Assembly: GCA_903847605.1 (NCBI GenBank)
Contig: CAINED010000013.1
Location: forward strand, 248,001 to 312,000
Direction of reading: 5' to 3'
Source of the DNA: an uncultured Hyphomicrobiales bacterium
Lineage (GTDB): Bacteria > Pseudomonadota > Alphaproteobacteria > Rhizobiales > Beijerinckiaceae
DNA: 64,000 bases
Every line of letters starts with the position of its first letter. Within the stretch, counting starts at the first letter, position 1. A program made the translations under genes and the position numbers. The notes beneath the pieces are model-generated. The model was given only the letters and a program-made list of their open reading frames with translations. It was not told the origin of the DNA and made no database searches. This document shows positions 19,979 to 29,523 of this stretch, in pieces.

Positions 19979-20677
19979 ATGATTTCCAGACTTTCCGTTC
20001 GAAGCGTTCTTTGTCTCGCCGTGTTCTCGGCCGGGCCTGCTTTTGCGCAGCTCGACCTTCGCCCCAAAACCGGCACGCCATCTCCGGCTTCCGAGGCGAT
20101 CCGCAAGGCGGCGCCGCCGCCCAATATTTCCAGTATGGATGCGGCAACAATCGTTCAGAAGGCCAATGCCTATTTCAACAGCGTCACGACCATGACTGCC
20201 GATTTCACCCAGATCGGCGCCGACGGGCGGCAGACCTCCGGCAAATTCTATCTGCAGAAGCCCGGCCGGCTGAGGTTCGTTTATAATCCGCCTTCGCCGC
20301 TGGAAATCATCGCCGATGGGCGCAGCGTGGCTGTGCGCAACCGGAAGCTGGCCAAGCAGGACCTCTATTTCATCGGTCAGACGCCGTTGAAATTCCTGCT
20401 CAACAAGCAGATCAACCTTGCCCGTGACACACGGGTTCTCGAGGCGAAGTCCGGCCCGGACCAGACCTATATCCATATCGAGGACAAGGCGACGTTCGGC
20501 GGCACATCCCGCATACAGCTATTTTTCGATCCCACCACATTTGCATTGACGCGCTGGGTCGTCCTCGACCCGCAGGGCTTTGAAACGCGAGTTTCACTTG
20601 CCAAAGTCGACCTGCAAGCGAAGCCCGATCCGGGTCTGTTCCAGATCAATTATGAGCGTCTGGACACCCAGCAATAA
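19979..20677 (+). CDS. lolA: Outer-membrane lipoprotein carrier protein LolA
   Basis: A 232-residue periplasmic protein with a signal peptide (MISRLSVRSVLCLAVFSAGPAFAQ). The LolA fold shows TMTADFTQIGADGRQTSGKF, PGRLRFVYNPPSPLEIIADG and a VLDPQGFETRVSL strand near the end. LolA shuttles lipoproteins from LolCDE to the outer membrane. The start at 19979 is chosen because the earlier in-frame codon at 19904 overlaps ftsK and would spoil the signal peptide. It lies downstream of ftsK, an arrangement conserved in many proteobacteria. Confidence 0.94.
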   Translation: MISRLSVRSVLCLAVFSAGPAFAQLDLRPKTGTPSPASEAIRKAAPPPNISSMDAATIVQKANAYFNSVTTMTADFTQIGADGRQTSGKFYLQKPGRLRFVYNPPSPLEIIADGRSVAVRNRKLAKQDLYFIGQTPLKFLLNKQINLARDTRVLEAKSGPDQTYIHIEDKATFGGTSRIQLFFDPTTFALTRWVVLDPQGFETRVSLAKVDLQAKPDPGLFQINYERLDTQQ

Positions 20678-20811
20678 GAAGCTGTTCAAACGAGAAAGGG
20701 ATTGGCGCGGCAAGCCGGGCCGGAGGTTGATTTTGCCGTTGCTTGGTGCTGACTGAGCTTCCCCGGCGCCATCCGCCCCAATTTTCTGCTGAACAGCCCC
20801 ATCGGAAGCCC

Positions 20812-21621
20812 ATGACTTTCAAGATCGCGACCTGGAACATCAATTCCGTGCGCCTGCGGCGCGGCCTTGTCGAAAAGCTGATTGCGCAAGAATCGCCTGA
20901 CGTGATCTGCCTGCAGGAAATCAAATGCCGGGACGCAGAGTTTCCGGGCGGAGCGTTCAGAATGCTCGGTTACGAGCAGCAGGCCGTGTCGGGTCAGAAG
21001 GGCTATCACGGCGTTGCGATCCTTTCGCGCATCCCCCTGGAAAATGTGAACAAGCGCGAGTTCTGCGGCATCGGTGATGCGCGGCATATCAGCGTTTCCC
21101 TGCGCGCCAACGGCAAGATGCCGATCGACCTGCATAATTTCTACATTCCGGCGGGCGGCGACATCCCCGACCGCGAGCAGAATCAGAAGTTCGGCCACAA
21201 ACTCGATTTTCTCGATGAGCTTGCGCTGTGGATCGAGAAGGACCGCCTTGCGCATGAGCGCGCAATCCTCGTGGGCGATCTCAACATCGCGCCATTCGAG
21301 CATGATGTATGGAGCCACAAGGCGTTGCTTAAAATCGTCAGTCACACGCCCATAGAAGTCGAGAAGCTCAATCGTGCGCTGGGGAGTGGACCATGGCACG
21401 ACGCCATGCGTCATTTCGTGCCGGAATCGGAAAAACTCTACACTTGGTGGAGCTATCGCTCGCCGGATTGGGCCGCGGCGGACAAAGGCCGGCGGCTAGA
21501 TCATGTCTGGGTCAGCAAGAAGCTCGCGCCGCAGCTGCGCGGGATGAAAGTCTTGCGCGATGCGCGCGGCTGGGAGCAACCGTCCGATCACGTGCCGGTC
21601 ATTGTCGAAATGGAAATCTGA
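20812..21621 (+). CDS. xthA: Exodeoxyribonuclease III (XthA)
   Basis: A 269-residue class II AP endonuclease/3'-5' exonuclease. Catalytic signatures are IATWNINSVR at the start, CLQEIKC (metal-binding Glu), FYIPAGG, VGDLNIAP (Asp/Asn pair), and RLDHVWVS and PSDHVPV at the end (Asp-His pair). It repairs abasic sites in DNA. The ATG at 20812 gives the family N-terminus; the longer frame from 20743 adds a non-homologous leader. It follows lolA at 134 bases and is convergent with the prephenate dehydrogenase gene. Confidence 0.95.
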   Translation: MTFKIATWNINSVRLRRGLVEKLIAQESPDVICLQEIKCRDAEFPGGAFRMLGYEQQAVSGQKGYHGVAILSRIPLENVNKREFCGIGDARHISVSLRANGKMPIDLHNFYIPAGGDIPDREQNQKFGHKLDFLDELALWIEKDRLAHERAILVGDLNIAPFEHDVWSHKALLKIVSHTPIEVEKLNRALGSGPWHDAMRHFVPESEKLYTWWSYRSPDWAAADKGRRLDHVWVSKKLAPQLRGMKVLRDARGWEQPSDHVPVIVEMEI

Positions 21622-21636
21622 CCGCGTCAATCACGA

Positions 21637-22587
21637 TCATTCTTTTTCGGCGGCGCGCTGGCGGCCGAAATCCGGCGCAGCTGTTTCCTGTCCGAGTTCG
21701 ATGATGCTGCGACGTATGGCGCGCGTGCGCGTGAACAAGGCAAACAGGCCGTCGCCGTCGCCGCGACGGATCATGCGCTGAAGAGCGGTCAGATCTTCGG
21801 TGAAACGGCCGAGCATTTCGAGAACAGCCGTCTTGTTATTGAGAAAGACGTCGCGCCACATCGTGGGATCCGACGCAGCGATGCGTGTGAAATCGCGGAA
21901 ACCGCCTGCAGAGAACTTTATCACTTCCGAACGCGTGACTTCCTCGAGATCCGCGGCCGTACCTACGATGTTGTAGGCGATCAGGTGCGGCACATGGCTA
22001 GTAATCGCGAGTACGAGATCGTGATGCTCGGCGCTCATTGTCTCTGTGTTTGCGCCCATTTCCTGCCAGAGCGAATTGAGCTTCGACACAGCTTCCGGGT
22101 CGGCACTCTCCTGCGGCGTAAGAATGCACCAGCGATTGACGAAGAGCGTCGCAAAGCCAGCGTCCGGTCCCGAATGTTCCGTACCGGCGACAGGATGTGC
22201 AGGAATGAGGTGAATATCGCTACGCATGACCGGGGCAAGCGCCGTGAAAATGCAGCCTTTCACGGAGCCGACATCGGAAAGAACAGCGCCACTGCGCAGA
22301 TGCGGGATAATTTGCGGCCCAATATTTCCATATTCGCCGACAGGGATACAGAGAATCACGAGATCGGAATTTTTGACTGCGGCGATGACGTTTGATGTCA
22401 CCTCATCGGCGAAGCCGATTTCGCGCGCGCGTTTGCAGACGTCTTCACTGTGATCGCTGGCCACAATGTATTTGGCCAGACCGCGTTTGCGCACGGCATG
22501 AAGGATGGACGAACCGATCAGGCCAATGCCGATGACGGTCATCCTCTCGAAGAGAGGGGTCGCAACGCGCGTATCGAATCTGTCCAT
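21637..22587 (-). CDS. tyrC: Prephenate/arogenate dehydrogenase
   Basis: A 316-residue NAD(P)-dependent TyrA-family enzyme. The dinucleotide motif is VIGIGLIGSSI near residue 18, and the catalytic histidine region is HPVAGTEHSGPDAGF. It converts prephenate or arogenate to 4-hydroxyphenylpyruvate or tyrosine with loss of CO2. There is no fused chorismate mutase domain; the mutase is the separate gene two positions upstream. The gene lies 17 bases after hisC in an apparent chorismate mutase-hisC-tyrC operon. Cofactor and substrate choice (TyrA versus TyrC) cannot be settled by sight. Confidence 0.93.
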   Translation of the reverse strand: MDRFDTRVATPLFERMTVIGIGLIGSSILHAVRKRGLAKYIVASDHSEDVCKRAREIGFADEVTSNVIAAVKNSDLVILCIPVGEYGNIGPQIIPHLRSGAVLSDVGSVKGCIFTALAPVMRSDIHLIPAHPVAGTEHSGPDAGFATLFVNRWCILTPQESADPEAVSKLNSLWQEMGANTETMSAEHHDLVLAITSHVPHLIAYNIVGTAADLEEVTRSEVIKFSAGGFRDFTRIAASDPTMWRDVFLNNKTAVLEMLGRFTEDLTALQRMIRRGDGDGLFALFTRTRAIRRSIIELGQETAAPDFGRQRAAEKE

Positions 22588-22604
22588 TGAGCTAATTATC
22601 CGCT

Positions 22605-23714
22605 CTAGCGCGCAACGAACTGGCGCAACAAATCGAGAGTAAGCCTGTTGGCTTCCTCGGTCCCCACAGTCATGCGAAGTCCGTCCGGGATTCCATAAGA
22701 CGAAACCGCGCGCAACACGACGCCATTAGACGAGAGGAACGTGTCGGCGTCTGTGGAAGTTCTGCCCTTCTCATTGGGGAAGTGAATCAGCACGAAATTG
22801 GCAGCGCTCGGTGTGACCTTGAGACCCATGGCGCGGATCTCGTCAGTCAGAATGGTGAGCCACTTTTCGTTATGATCCGCGGATGTCTCGACGTGGTTTG
22901 TATCGTTGATTGCCGCGATGCCCGCCTCGATCGCAGGTCCGCTGACGTTGAATGGACCGCGAATACGATTGAGCACGTCACAGACGCGCGCGGGCGCGTA
23001 GCACCAGCCGATGCGAAGCGACGCGAGGCCGTGAATCTTCGAAAATGTACGCGTCATCACGACATTCTCGTTGTTGGACACGAGGTCGATTCCCGCCGAA
23101 TAATCATTGCGCCTGACATATTCGGCGTAGGCGCCGTCAAGAACCAGAAGGACAGTCGGAGGCAGAGCAGCGTGCAGTCGTTTCACTTCCTCGAAGGGAA
23201 GGTACGTGCCCGTGGGATTGTTCGGGTTTGCGATGAAGATCACGCGCGTACGAGGCGTCACCAGCGCAAGAATATTGTCGACATTCGCAGTGAAGTCTTT
23301 CTCGTCGGCAATAACGGGCATGCCGCCTGCTGCGAGTATCGCGATCTTGTAAACGAGAAAGCCGTGTTCCGTGAAAATGCCTTCGTCACCAGGGCCGATA
23401 TAGGCCGTGGCAAGCAGATGCAGCAGTTCATCCGATCCGGTACCGCAAACGATCCGATTGGGATCAAGGCCGAAGCGCTGTCCAATAGCTTGCCGAAGGC
23501 GAGTGGAAGCGCCATCCGGATACATTTCCAGAGTGCCTGCAGCAGCCTGGAAAGCCGCAACTGCTTTTGGCGAAGGGCCCAGGGGCGTTTCGTTGGATGA
23601 AAGTTTGTAGGTTTTCGTTCCGCCAGTCGCCTCACTCTTGCCGGGGACGTAGGGATCGATGATCTCGATGCCGTTCCTGGGGATCGGCTCACGCTTTTTT
23701 GCGGACGTGCTCAT
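22605..23714 (-). CDS. hisC: Histidinol-phosphate/aromatic aminotransferase (HisC family)
   Basis: A 369-residue fold-type I PLP aminotransferase. Signatures are [14 protein letters not shown] near the start, [21 protein letters not shown], and the PLP lysine in [17 protein letters not shown]. The family transaminates histidinol phosphate and often aromatic 2-oxo acids. Its place between chorismate mutase and prephenate dehydrogenase suggests that it works in tyrosine/phenylalanine synthesis, with or without a role in histidine synthesis; the HisC name is by family. Confidence 0.92.
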   Translation of the reverse strand: MSTSAKKREPIPRNGIEIIDPYVPGKSEATGGTKTYKLSSNETPLGPSPKAVAAFQAAAGTLEMYPDGASTRLRQAIGQRFGLDPNRIVCGTGSDELLHLLATAYIGPGDEGIFTEHGFLVYKIAILAAGGMPVIADEKDFTANVDNILALVTPRTRVIFIANPNNPTGTYLPFEEVKRLHAALPPTVLLVLDGAYAEYVRRNDYSAGIDLVSNNENVVMTRTFSKIHGLASLRIGWCYAPARVCDVLNRIRGPFNVSGPAIEAGIAAINDTNHVETSADHNEKWLTILTDEIRAMGLKVTPSAANFVLIHFPNEKGRTSTDADTFLSSNGVVLRAVSSYGIPDGLRMTVGTEEANRLTLDLLRQFVAR

Positions 23715-23756
23715 AACTGCTCCAGAAGAGACCTGACTCGATGTTTGCGGAAAAGA

Positions 23757-24623
23757 CTAGCCGACCGAGGTGGCCGGGCGCACCTGATGGCGCGTCGCGT
23801 GACTGCCGATTTCGAAAAGGCGGGCGTTGGCAATCCCGGCTTCCGAGAAGGCCGCCACCAGCTGGTCCAGACTCACGCCGCCGGGTGCCGTCATCAACAG
23901 CGACAGGCCGGTGTCTGTACCGACATTACCCAAAACTTCGCCACCCAGTTTTTCGATCTTTGATCCGAGAGTTTTGCGCCATCGGTCCACGTAGACTGAG
24001 TAAACGATGACATCGCGCGCGGCCGCTTCCGCAAGTGGCTGCGCGAGGATGAAGACCGGCAGTCCTGCCGGGTGATCCGCCCGGTCGACGAAGGGCAGCC
24101 GAGCGATAATTTTCGGTGCGCTGGCGTCGTGCAGCTGCTCCCACCAGCGCAAGCCCCCAAGGCCGCCGTCGATCCGCAGAATGCCGAGGTCGCCGTTGGA
24201 GGCCGCGACGGCGGCAATGACCTGCTCGGCATTGGCATGCGGCACGTACGGGACGGTGAAGCCGAAATGAAAGCGCGTGGAATCGCGCATCGGCGCGTCG
24301 CCGCCGGAAGCGTCCACGTGCACCCGATAGTGGGCCTGCACGTAGGTGAAGGTGGAGATAATGATGCGCCAGATGCCCTCGACCGTATCGAGCGGCAGCA
24401 ATCCCTTGTGGCGCTGCACTAGGCGGCGCATCATGTCCGCCTCCCGCCCCGGCCTGAATGCCGATCCGCCGCCTTGCCGCGCCTTTACCTGGATCAGCCG
24501 GTCGATGATTTCTCCGCGTTCCATCAGCAGGCGATGCACCTCGGCATCGATCCGGTCGATATCGACGCGGAGCGTTGCAAGGTCGATTTCCGGCGCTTTT
24601 TCGACGGCTTTGGAGTCGTTCAT
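23757..24623 (-). CDS. Chorismate mutase with long C-terminal domain
   Basis: A 288-residue protein starting at the ATG ending at 24623 (MNDSKAVEK); an earlier ATG at 24701 adds an unlikely leader. Residues 10-100 are an AroQ-type chorismate mutase: [27 protein letters not shown], and EADMMRRL, where the helical bundle converts chorismate to prephenate. The remaining 190 residues are not a prephenate dehydratase in the usual form; they resemble the conserved extension seen in rhizobial chorismate mutases, whose function I cannot state. It heads the operon with hisC and the prephenate dehydrogenase gene. Confidence 0.85.
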   Translation of the reverse strand: MNDSKAVEKAPEIDLATLRVDIDRIDAEVHRLLMERGEIIDRLIQVKARQGGGSAFRPGREADMMRRLVQRHKGLLPLDTVEGIWRIIISTFTYVQAHYRVHVDASGGDAPMRDSTRFHFGFTVPYVPHANAEQVIAAVAASNGDLGILRIDGGLGGLRWWEQLHDASAPKIIARLPFVDRADHPAGLPVFILAQPLAEAAARDVIVYSVYVDRWRKTLGSKIEKLGGEVLGNVGTDTGLSLLMTAPGGVSLDQLVAAFSEAGIANARLFEIGSHATRHQVRPATSVG

Positions 24624-24708
24624 GGCCCTGGATGTCGCTGTTGGCGGGCCTTCATAACGGCGGCAAGGCCCGATAGCAAAGGCTGTACTGGAGGCTCGCA
24701 TGAGCCTA

Positions 24709-24738
24709 TTGACGGTTCTTTCACGAGGCTCCTATATC
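24709..24738 (+). promoter_or_regulatory. Sigma70-like promoter of metX
   Basis: TTGACG and TATATC are separated by 18 bases, 57 bases upstream of the metX ATG. A short palindrome, GTTCG-N6-CGAAC at 24750-24765, lies just downstream around the expected transcription start and could be an operator or the first hairpin of the transcript. Confidence 0.5.
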
Positions 24739-24794
24739 TAGTACAATATGTTCGGAAAATCGAACGGTATTGGAAGCGCAACTGGTTGGCGGCG

Positions 24795-25967
24795 ATGTTG
24801 GCAACACCTGTAAACGCCGCCACAGTCTATCCGGCGCCGGATAGGTCCACTGCGGGGCATGTGCTTGAGTTTCCGGTGAGTCAGCCGCTGGCGCTGGACG
24901 CCGGCGTTCCTCTCAGCCCGTTTTCCATCGCTTACCAGACCTACGGCGCGCTGAATGCCGACAAGTCGAATGCGGTCTTGATCTGCCATGCTCTGACAGG
25001 TGACCAGTTTGTCGCCAGTTCAAACCCTGTGACCGGGCGGCCGGGCTGGTGGACGACCATGGTCGGGCCGGGCCGGCCGATCGACACCAACCGCTTTTTC
25101 GTCATCTGCAGCAATGTGGTCGGCGGCTGCATGGGAAGCACCGGACCGGCTTCCACCAATCCCGCAACGGGTAAGCCCTACGGCCTCGAACTGCCGGTCA
25201 TCACGATCCGGGACATGGTTCGCGCTCAGGCCATGCTTGTCGATCATCTTGGCATCGACAAACTTTTTTGCGTGGCGGGTGGCTCCATGGGCGGCATGCA
25301 GGTGCTGCAATGGGCCGCGATGTATCCGGAGCGCGTCTTCTCGGCACTTCCCCTGGCGACCGGTGCGCGCCACTCGTCGCAGAACATTGCCTTTCACGAG
25401 GTCGGCAGGCAGGCGATCATGGCCGACCCCGACTGGTGCGCCGGTCGGTATCTCGAGAACGGCAGCCGGCCAATGAAGGGCCTCTCCGTTGCCCGCATGG
25501 CCGCTCATATCACCTATATGTCGGACGAAGCCCTTCATCGGAAGTTTGGACGCAAGTTGCAGGATCGTGCTGCGCCGACCTTTTCGTTTGACGCCGAATT
25601 CCAGATCGAAAGCTATCTGCGCCATCAGGGCACGTCGTTCGTCGAGCGTTTCGACGCCAATTCCTATCTCTACGTCACGCGCGCGATGGATTATTTCGAC
25701 CTCGCTGCCGATTACGGCGGGCTGCTTGCCCAGGCATTCATGAAATCGAACACGCGTTTCTGCGTTGTTTCCTTCACGTCCGACTGGCTGTTTCCCACAT
25801 CCGATTCCCGCGCCATCGTTCACGCATTGAATGCAAGTGGGGCTTCCGTCTCCTTTGTCGAAATCGAGACCGACAAAGGTCATGATGCCTTCCTGCTCGA
25901 CGTACCCGAACTTTTCTCGACGACGCGCGGGTTCATAGATGCTGCCGCGAAAGTTCGGGGCATCTGA
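24795..25967 (+). CDS. metX: Homoserine O-acetyl/succinyltransferase MetX
   Basis: A 390-residue alpha/beta-hydrolase acyltransferase of the MetX family, the first committed step of methionine synthesis. The nucleophile Ser164 is in GGSMGG, and the catalytic Asp and His are in TSDWLFP and GHDAFLLD near the end. Other hallmarks are [10 protein letters not shown] and the [12 protein letters not shown] segment. The ATG at 24795 gives the normal length. It is followed by metW at 44 bases, the standard metXW pair. Acetyl versus succinyl donor cannot be decided by sight, since proteobacterial MetX enzymes use either. Confidence 0.95.
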   Translation: MLATPVNAATVYPAPDRSTAGHVLEFPVSQPLALDAGVPLSPFSIAYQTYGALNADKSNAVLICHALTGDQFVASSNPVTGRPGWWTTMVGPGRPIDTNRFFVICSNVVGGCMGSTGPASTNPATGKPYGLELPVITIRDMVRAQAMLVDHLGIDKLFCVAGGSMGGMQVLQWAAMYPERVFSALPLATGARHSSQNIAFHEVGRQAIMADPDWCAGRYLENGSRPMKGLSVARMAAHITYMSDEALHRKFGRKLQDRAAPTFSFDAEFQIESYLRHQGTSFVERFDANSYLYVTRAMDYFDLAADYGGLLAQAFMKSNTRFCVVSFTSDWLFPTSDSRAIVHALNASGASVSFVEIETDKGHDAFLLDVPELFSTTRGFIDAAAKVRGI

Positions 25968-26011
25968 ATCAATGTCCTGCCGCATTCACTGAGCACCCCA
26001 TAAATACAGCC

Positions 26012-26677
26012 ATGTCCGAATATCCAGCCACAAGAAATCAAGGCAATGGCGAGACGCTTCTCACGCGTGTCGATCTTTTAGTGATCGCTGGAATGATCGC
26101 GCCGAATACGCGCGTATTGGACGTTGGCTGCGGCGATGGGTCTTTGCTGAAGCACCTCGCCGAGACGAAGAATGTCGACGCGCGCGGAATCGAACTTTCC
26201 CAGAAAGGCGTCAACGATTGCGTGGAGAAAGGCCTGTCCGTCATACAGGGCGATGCGGACATGGATCTTTTCGACTATCCCGATAAGAGCTTCGATTACG
26301 TCGTGCTTTCGCAAACGTTACAGGCGACTCGCAAGCCCAAGGCCGTGCTCGAGCAGATGTTGCGCATCGGCAAATATAGCATCGTCTCTTTCCCGAACTT
26401 CGGGCACTGGAAACTGCGTTTCCAACTCATGTTTACGGGCCGTATGCCGATGACCGGTATTCTGTCCAATCCCTGGTACGATACGGCTAATATCCATTTC
26501 TGCACGATCAGGGATTTCGTTGAACTGTCGGATATCGTGCAAGCGCGCATCGACAAGGCGATAGCGCTGAAAGGAAATGGTTCGCCGCTTGGCTTTACTG
26601 CGCCGTGGCGGGTCTGGAATTTTTTTGGCGAACAGGCCGTGTTTCTGCTCAGCGACCGCAAGGCTGGAGATATCTAG
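26012..26677 (+). CDS. metW: Methionine biosynthesis protein MetW
   Basis: A 221-residue methyltransferase-fold protein. The SAM-binding-like motif is LDVGCGDGSLLKHL, and QTLQATRKPKAVLEQMLRIG and VSFPNFGHWKLR are MetW signatures. MetW works with MetX and is needed for full homoserine acyltransfer in several bacteria. Its stop overlaps the convergent DUF2125 gene by 4 bases. Confidence 0.95.
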   Translation: MSEYPATRNQGNGETLLTRVDLLVIAGMIAPNTRVLDVGCGDGSLLKHLAETKNVDARGIELSQKGVNDCVEKGLSVIQGDADMDLFDYPDKSFDYVVLSQTLQATRKPKAVLEQMLRIGKYSIVSFPNFGHWKLRFQLMFTGRMPMTGILSNPWYDTANIHFCTIRDFVELSDIVQARIDKAIALKGNGSPLGFTAPWRVWNFFGEQAVFLLSDRKAGDI

Positions 26678-27711
26678 AGCAGCGGGCGCAAGGCTATCGG
26701 AGATTTGATAGGTCCGAGCCAGACCGCGCCATCGCGCAAGATCAGGGGCAGAGGAATAAACCGTCCGGGCTGATCGGAAGACTCCGGTTGCGCTGCCGGA
26801 CGCCTGACGAGGCTGCCGAGCAAACCGCCGCGCGTTGCATTCCCGCCCGGCAAGCCCAGGCGCTGCATGAGTGTGGTGAGGCCTGCTGCACGGAGGTTGA
26901 GATTGCCCGCCGGACGGCGCTGAAGGTCGAGTGCAAGCCTGCCTTCAGCTTCAAGAGCGAGGTTGCCCTTGTTGGCTTTCAATTCCGAAATCGTCAGCGT
27001 TCCCCCGGATTCGCGCCATGCGTCCAGCCTTGCACGAAGCTCGCCACGCAAAAGTTTTTCGATCTGCGCAACGTCCAGTGTGGCGATGAGTTTGATTGGC
27101 TGAGGATTGCCGGTTGCATCATTGAGCGCTCGCGCAGCAATGCCTTCACCCGTCAGATTGATAGCGAGCGAACGCGGCGCGGATTGATTGGCTTTCATGT
27201 GCAATGCGAGGGTGAGCGCCTGTGCATTCAACAACGGCTCCTCGGATGCAGGCGACGCCGTTCTGATCGAAAGGTTGCTGGCGTTGACACTTGCATGAGG
27301 CTGCGACGGCCAGGAGTAATTGAGTTCAATGTCGAGACGTTCCCATGTTCCTGCAAGTGACATCGAGGCTGCGGAATCCTCGAACCTGGCAGGTCCGGTA
27401 ACCAGAACTTTCGCGCTACGCGGCGTGAGCGGCGAATAGACCACATCGAGTTTCTGAAGTTGCAGCGTTTGTTGGCCTCCACGCGCCTGAGTCGTCATCG
27501 AAGGATTGGTGCAGGAAATCCGGAATTCGAGGGGAAAACCCTGAACGATGCGATCCTTGCAGGACCAATGCCGGCCGTTCACCTTCTCTCGTTCGATCCA
27601 TGCATTGATGTACTTGTCGGACTGGGATGAAGCCGCGAACCATCCGCCGACCCATGCCAGAACGACAATCGCCGGGACGACGACAAAGAGCCAGAACAAC
27701 AGTTTACGCAT
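26674..27711 (-). CDS. DUF2125 domain protein
   Basis: A 345-residue protein anchored by an N-terminal membrane helix (MRKLLFWLFVVVPAIVVLAW) with a long, presumably periplasmic part. Segments such as SCKDRIVQGFPLEFRISC match the alphaproteobacterial DUF2125 family. The ATG ending at 27711 is preferred; another at 27741 adds ten residues. Function is unknown; the beta-rich, repetitive character resembles AsmA-like envelope proteins, but that is only an impression. It is tail-to-tail with metW. Confidence 0.82.
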   Translation of the reverse strand: MRKLLFWLFVVVPAIVVLAWVGGWFAASSQSDKYINAWIEREKVNGRHWSCKDRIVQGFPLEFRISCTNPSMTTQARGGQQTLQLQKLDVVYSPLTPRSAKVLVTGPARFEDSAASMSLAGTWERLDIELNYSWPSQPHASVNASNLSIRTASPASEEPLLNAQALTLALHMKANQSAPRSLAINLTGEGIAARALNDATGNPQPIKLIATLDVAQIEKLLRGELRARLDAWRESGGTLTISELKANKGNLALEAEGRLALDLQRRPAGNLNLRAAGLTTLMQRLGLPGGNATRGGLLGSLVRRPAAQPESSDQPGRFIPLPLILRDGAVWLGPIKSPIALRPLL

Positions 27712-27791
27712 GGAAGTTGTCGACTCCGGAGTGGCTGCCAATTGGTAGCGAAGCTATATCAGCGGGCGAACTGCGGCAAATGTGACAGAAA

Positions 27792-28769
27792 TCACTGCAG
27801 CATCTGCAAGTGCCGGTACACGATGTAGCGGGACACCCGCCCCACGAGCAGCGCGATCATCACGGACATCAGAGTCAGAAACGCGATATTGGACCAGCCG
27901 AGCGTAAAAGACCCGAAAAGGGACTCGACCTGTTCGGCGCCGGGCCCAGACATCCAGGTCCGCGTTACGTATCCTGCCAGAATAATGAACACGATAGCGG
28001 CAGCGCCGCCAAGGAGCGCGCCTTTCAATCCGAGACGGAAGAAGTGCTTCTGGAATTCGTTGGAAATATAGCGGTCATGCGCGCCGACGAAGTGCATGAC
28101 GTCGATGATATCTTTCGTTCCCGCCATCGCGCCGCGGGTTGCGAAAGCGATAGCCAGGACCATGGCGGAGATCACCAGCGCAAGGATAAGCAAGGCGACG
28201 ACCATCAGGCCGTTGGTCATAGACGCCAGCCGGTCCCGCCATAACCGATGATCGTCAACCAGCACAGGTAGAGATGCTTCGCGCAATCTTTGTGCGAGAG
28301 CGTCCGATTTCAATCCTTGCGATGACGGCTTGATAGCGATCAGTCTTGGTATGGGCAGTTCGTCGAACCCCACGCTGGCGCCAAGCCATGGCTCAAGCAT
28401 CTTGCTGGAATCCGCGCGGGTGAATGTGCGTACGTTCTCCACGCCGGGGAACGATTTCGCGATATCCGCGGCAGCATTCACGTCGCCTTCGATATTGCGG
28501 CCCGCGACGGGTTTGACCTGAATGGTGATTTCCTGCGCGATCTGGTTTCCCCATTGCGCAGCAGACTGACGAACCAGAATCGCACATCCCGCCGTCATCG
28601 TCGCCAGAAAGGTCATGATTGCGATGACAATGACGAGCGCGCGTCCTGCGATCGAGCTTTCGGGAATGACGCGGACAGCGGCGTTGGCCGAGGCCGGACG
28701 TATACCTGCCATCAGGGCTAGCGTCCATTCGAGCGGGTTGCGGCCGAGGCGTTTGAGGGAGTCAATCAT
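27792..28769 (-). CDS. ftsX: Cell-division ABC transporter permease FtsX
   Basis: A 325-residue FtsX-type permease with a membrane helix near residue 45, a periplasmic domain, and three further helices at the C-terminus ending in IVYRHLQML. Family features include the periplasmic region after TIQVKPVAG and the C-terminal MHFVGAHDRYISNEFQKHF. With FtsE, FtsX activates septal peptidoglycan hydrolases. The start overlaps the ftsE end by 8 bases, so translation is coupled. Confidence 0.93.
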   Translation of the reverse strand: MIDSLKRLGRNPLEWTLALMAGIRPASANAAVRVIPESSIAGRALVIVIAIMTFLATMTAGCAILVRQSAAQWGNQIAQEITIQVKPVAGRNIEGDVNAAADIAKSFPGVENVRTFTRADSSKMLEPWLGASVGFDELPIPRLIAIKPSSQGLKSDALAQRLREASLPVLVDDHRLWRDRLASMTNGLMVVALLILALVISAMVLAIAFATRGAMAGTKDIIDVMHFVGAHDRYISNEFQKHFFRLGLKGALLGGAAAIVFIILAGYVTRTWMSGPGAEQVESLFGSFTLGWSNIAFLTLMSVMIALLVGRVSRYIVYRHLQMLQ

Positions 28770-29439
28770 AGATGTGCAGCCGCCCTTCGCCGAGCACCAG
28801 CCGGCGCGCTTCCTCGAACTGGTCCATCAACGACAGGTCGTGAGTTGCGATGACAACCGACGTGCCGGACCTGTGAAGTTCGGCGAACAGGCGGATCAGC
28901 CGCCGCGCCATGCTTGGATCGACATTGCCCGTAGGCTCGTCCGCGAGAAGGAGTTCGGGCTGTACGATGAGCGCGCGGGCGATGGCGACGCGTTGCTTCT
29001 CGCCGCCGGAAAGCGTTGGCGGCAAAGCGGTCATCTTGTCGCCGAGCCCGACCCATTTCAGCAATTCCCGCACTTCCGCCTGGAAGCCTCGTTCGTCCCG
29101 GCCCTGGACGATCAGCGGCAGAGCGACATTCTGATAGATCGAAAGATGGTCGAGCAGACGGAAGTCCTGAAAGACCACGCCGATCCGCCGTCGAAACGAA
29201 GTCAGATCACCTTTGCTCAAGCCGGATGTCTCCCGCCCGAATAGCGAGATCAGCCCTCGCGTTGGCCGCAGCGACAGCAAAATCAGTCGCAGCAATGTCG
29301 ACTTTCCCGCACCGGAAGGACCGGTCAGGAACTGGAAGGATCGCGGCTCGATGGAAAAGCTGATGTCCCGAAGCGTTTCGGTCGCCATTCCGTATCGCAA
29401 TCCCACATTTTCGAAGCGGACGAGATCGGAGCCTTGCAA
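28762..29439 (-). CDS. ftsE: Cell-division ATP-binding protein FtsE
   Basis: A 225-residue ABC ATPase: Walker A GPSGAGKS at residues 40-47, Q-loop VVFQDFRLL, signature LSGGEKQRVAIARA, and Walker B LLLADEPTGN. The RYG motif near the start and the size are typical of FtsE. It powers FtsX at the septum. It is divergent from the DUF3426-like gene on the other side, a neighbourhood common in this order. Confidence 0.95.
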   Translation of the reverse strand: MQGSDLVRFENVGLRYGMATETLRDISFSIEPRSFQFLTGPSGAGKSTLLRLILLSLRPTRGLISLFGRETSGLSKGDLTSFRRRIGVVFQDFRLLDHLSIYQNVALPLIVQGRDERGFQAEVRELLKWVGLGDKMTALPPTLSGGEKQRVAIARALIVQPELLLADEPTGNVDPSMARRLIRLFAELHRSGTSVVIATHDLSLMDQFEEARRLVLGEGRLHIYD

Positions 29440-29523
29440 GAGAGCACTTTGGCTAGCGTAAACATCAACCGCGACCCATCGAATCGCGAGTTTCAGCCAA
29501 AAATTTACACGGAATTAACCATA

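Noticed and set aside
18756-20150. Minus-strand open frame of 464 codons across ftsK and lolA
   Set aside because: It is antisense to well-conserved ftsK domains and its translation is His/Arg-rich without domains, as expected of a shadow frame in GC-rich DNA.
24624-24794. SAM-II or other SAM riboswitch before metX
   Set aside because: Common in this bacterial group, but I could not find the conserved loop and pseudoknot sequence; only a short palindrome is present.
26605-27360. Plus-strand open frame of 251 codons opposite the DUF2125 gene
   Set aside because: Translation is Arg/Cys-rich with no recognisable fold, while the minus strand encodes a membrane-anchored DUF2125 protein.
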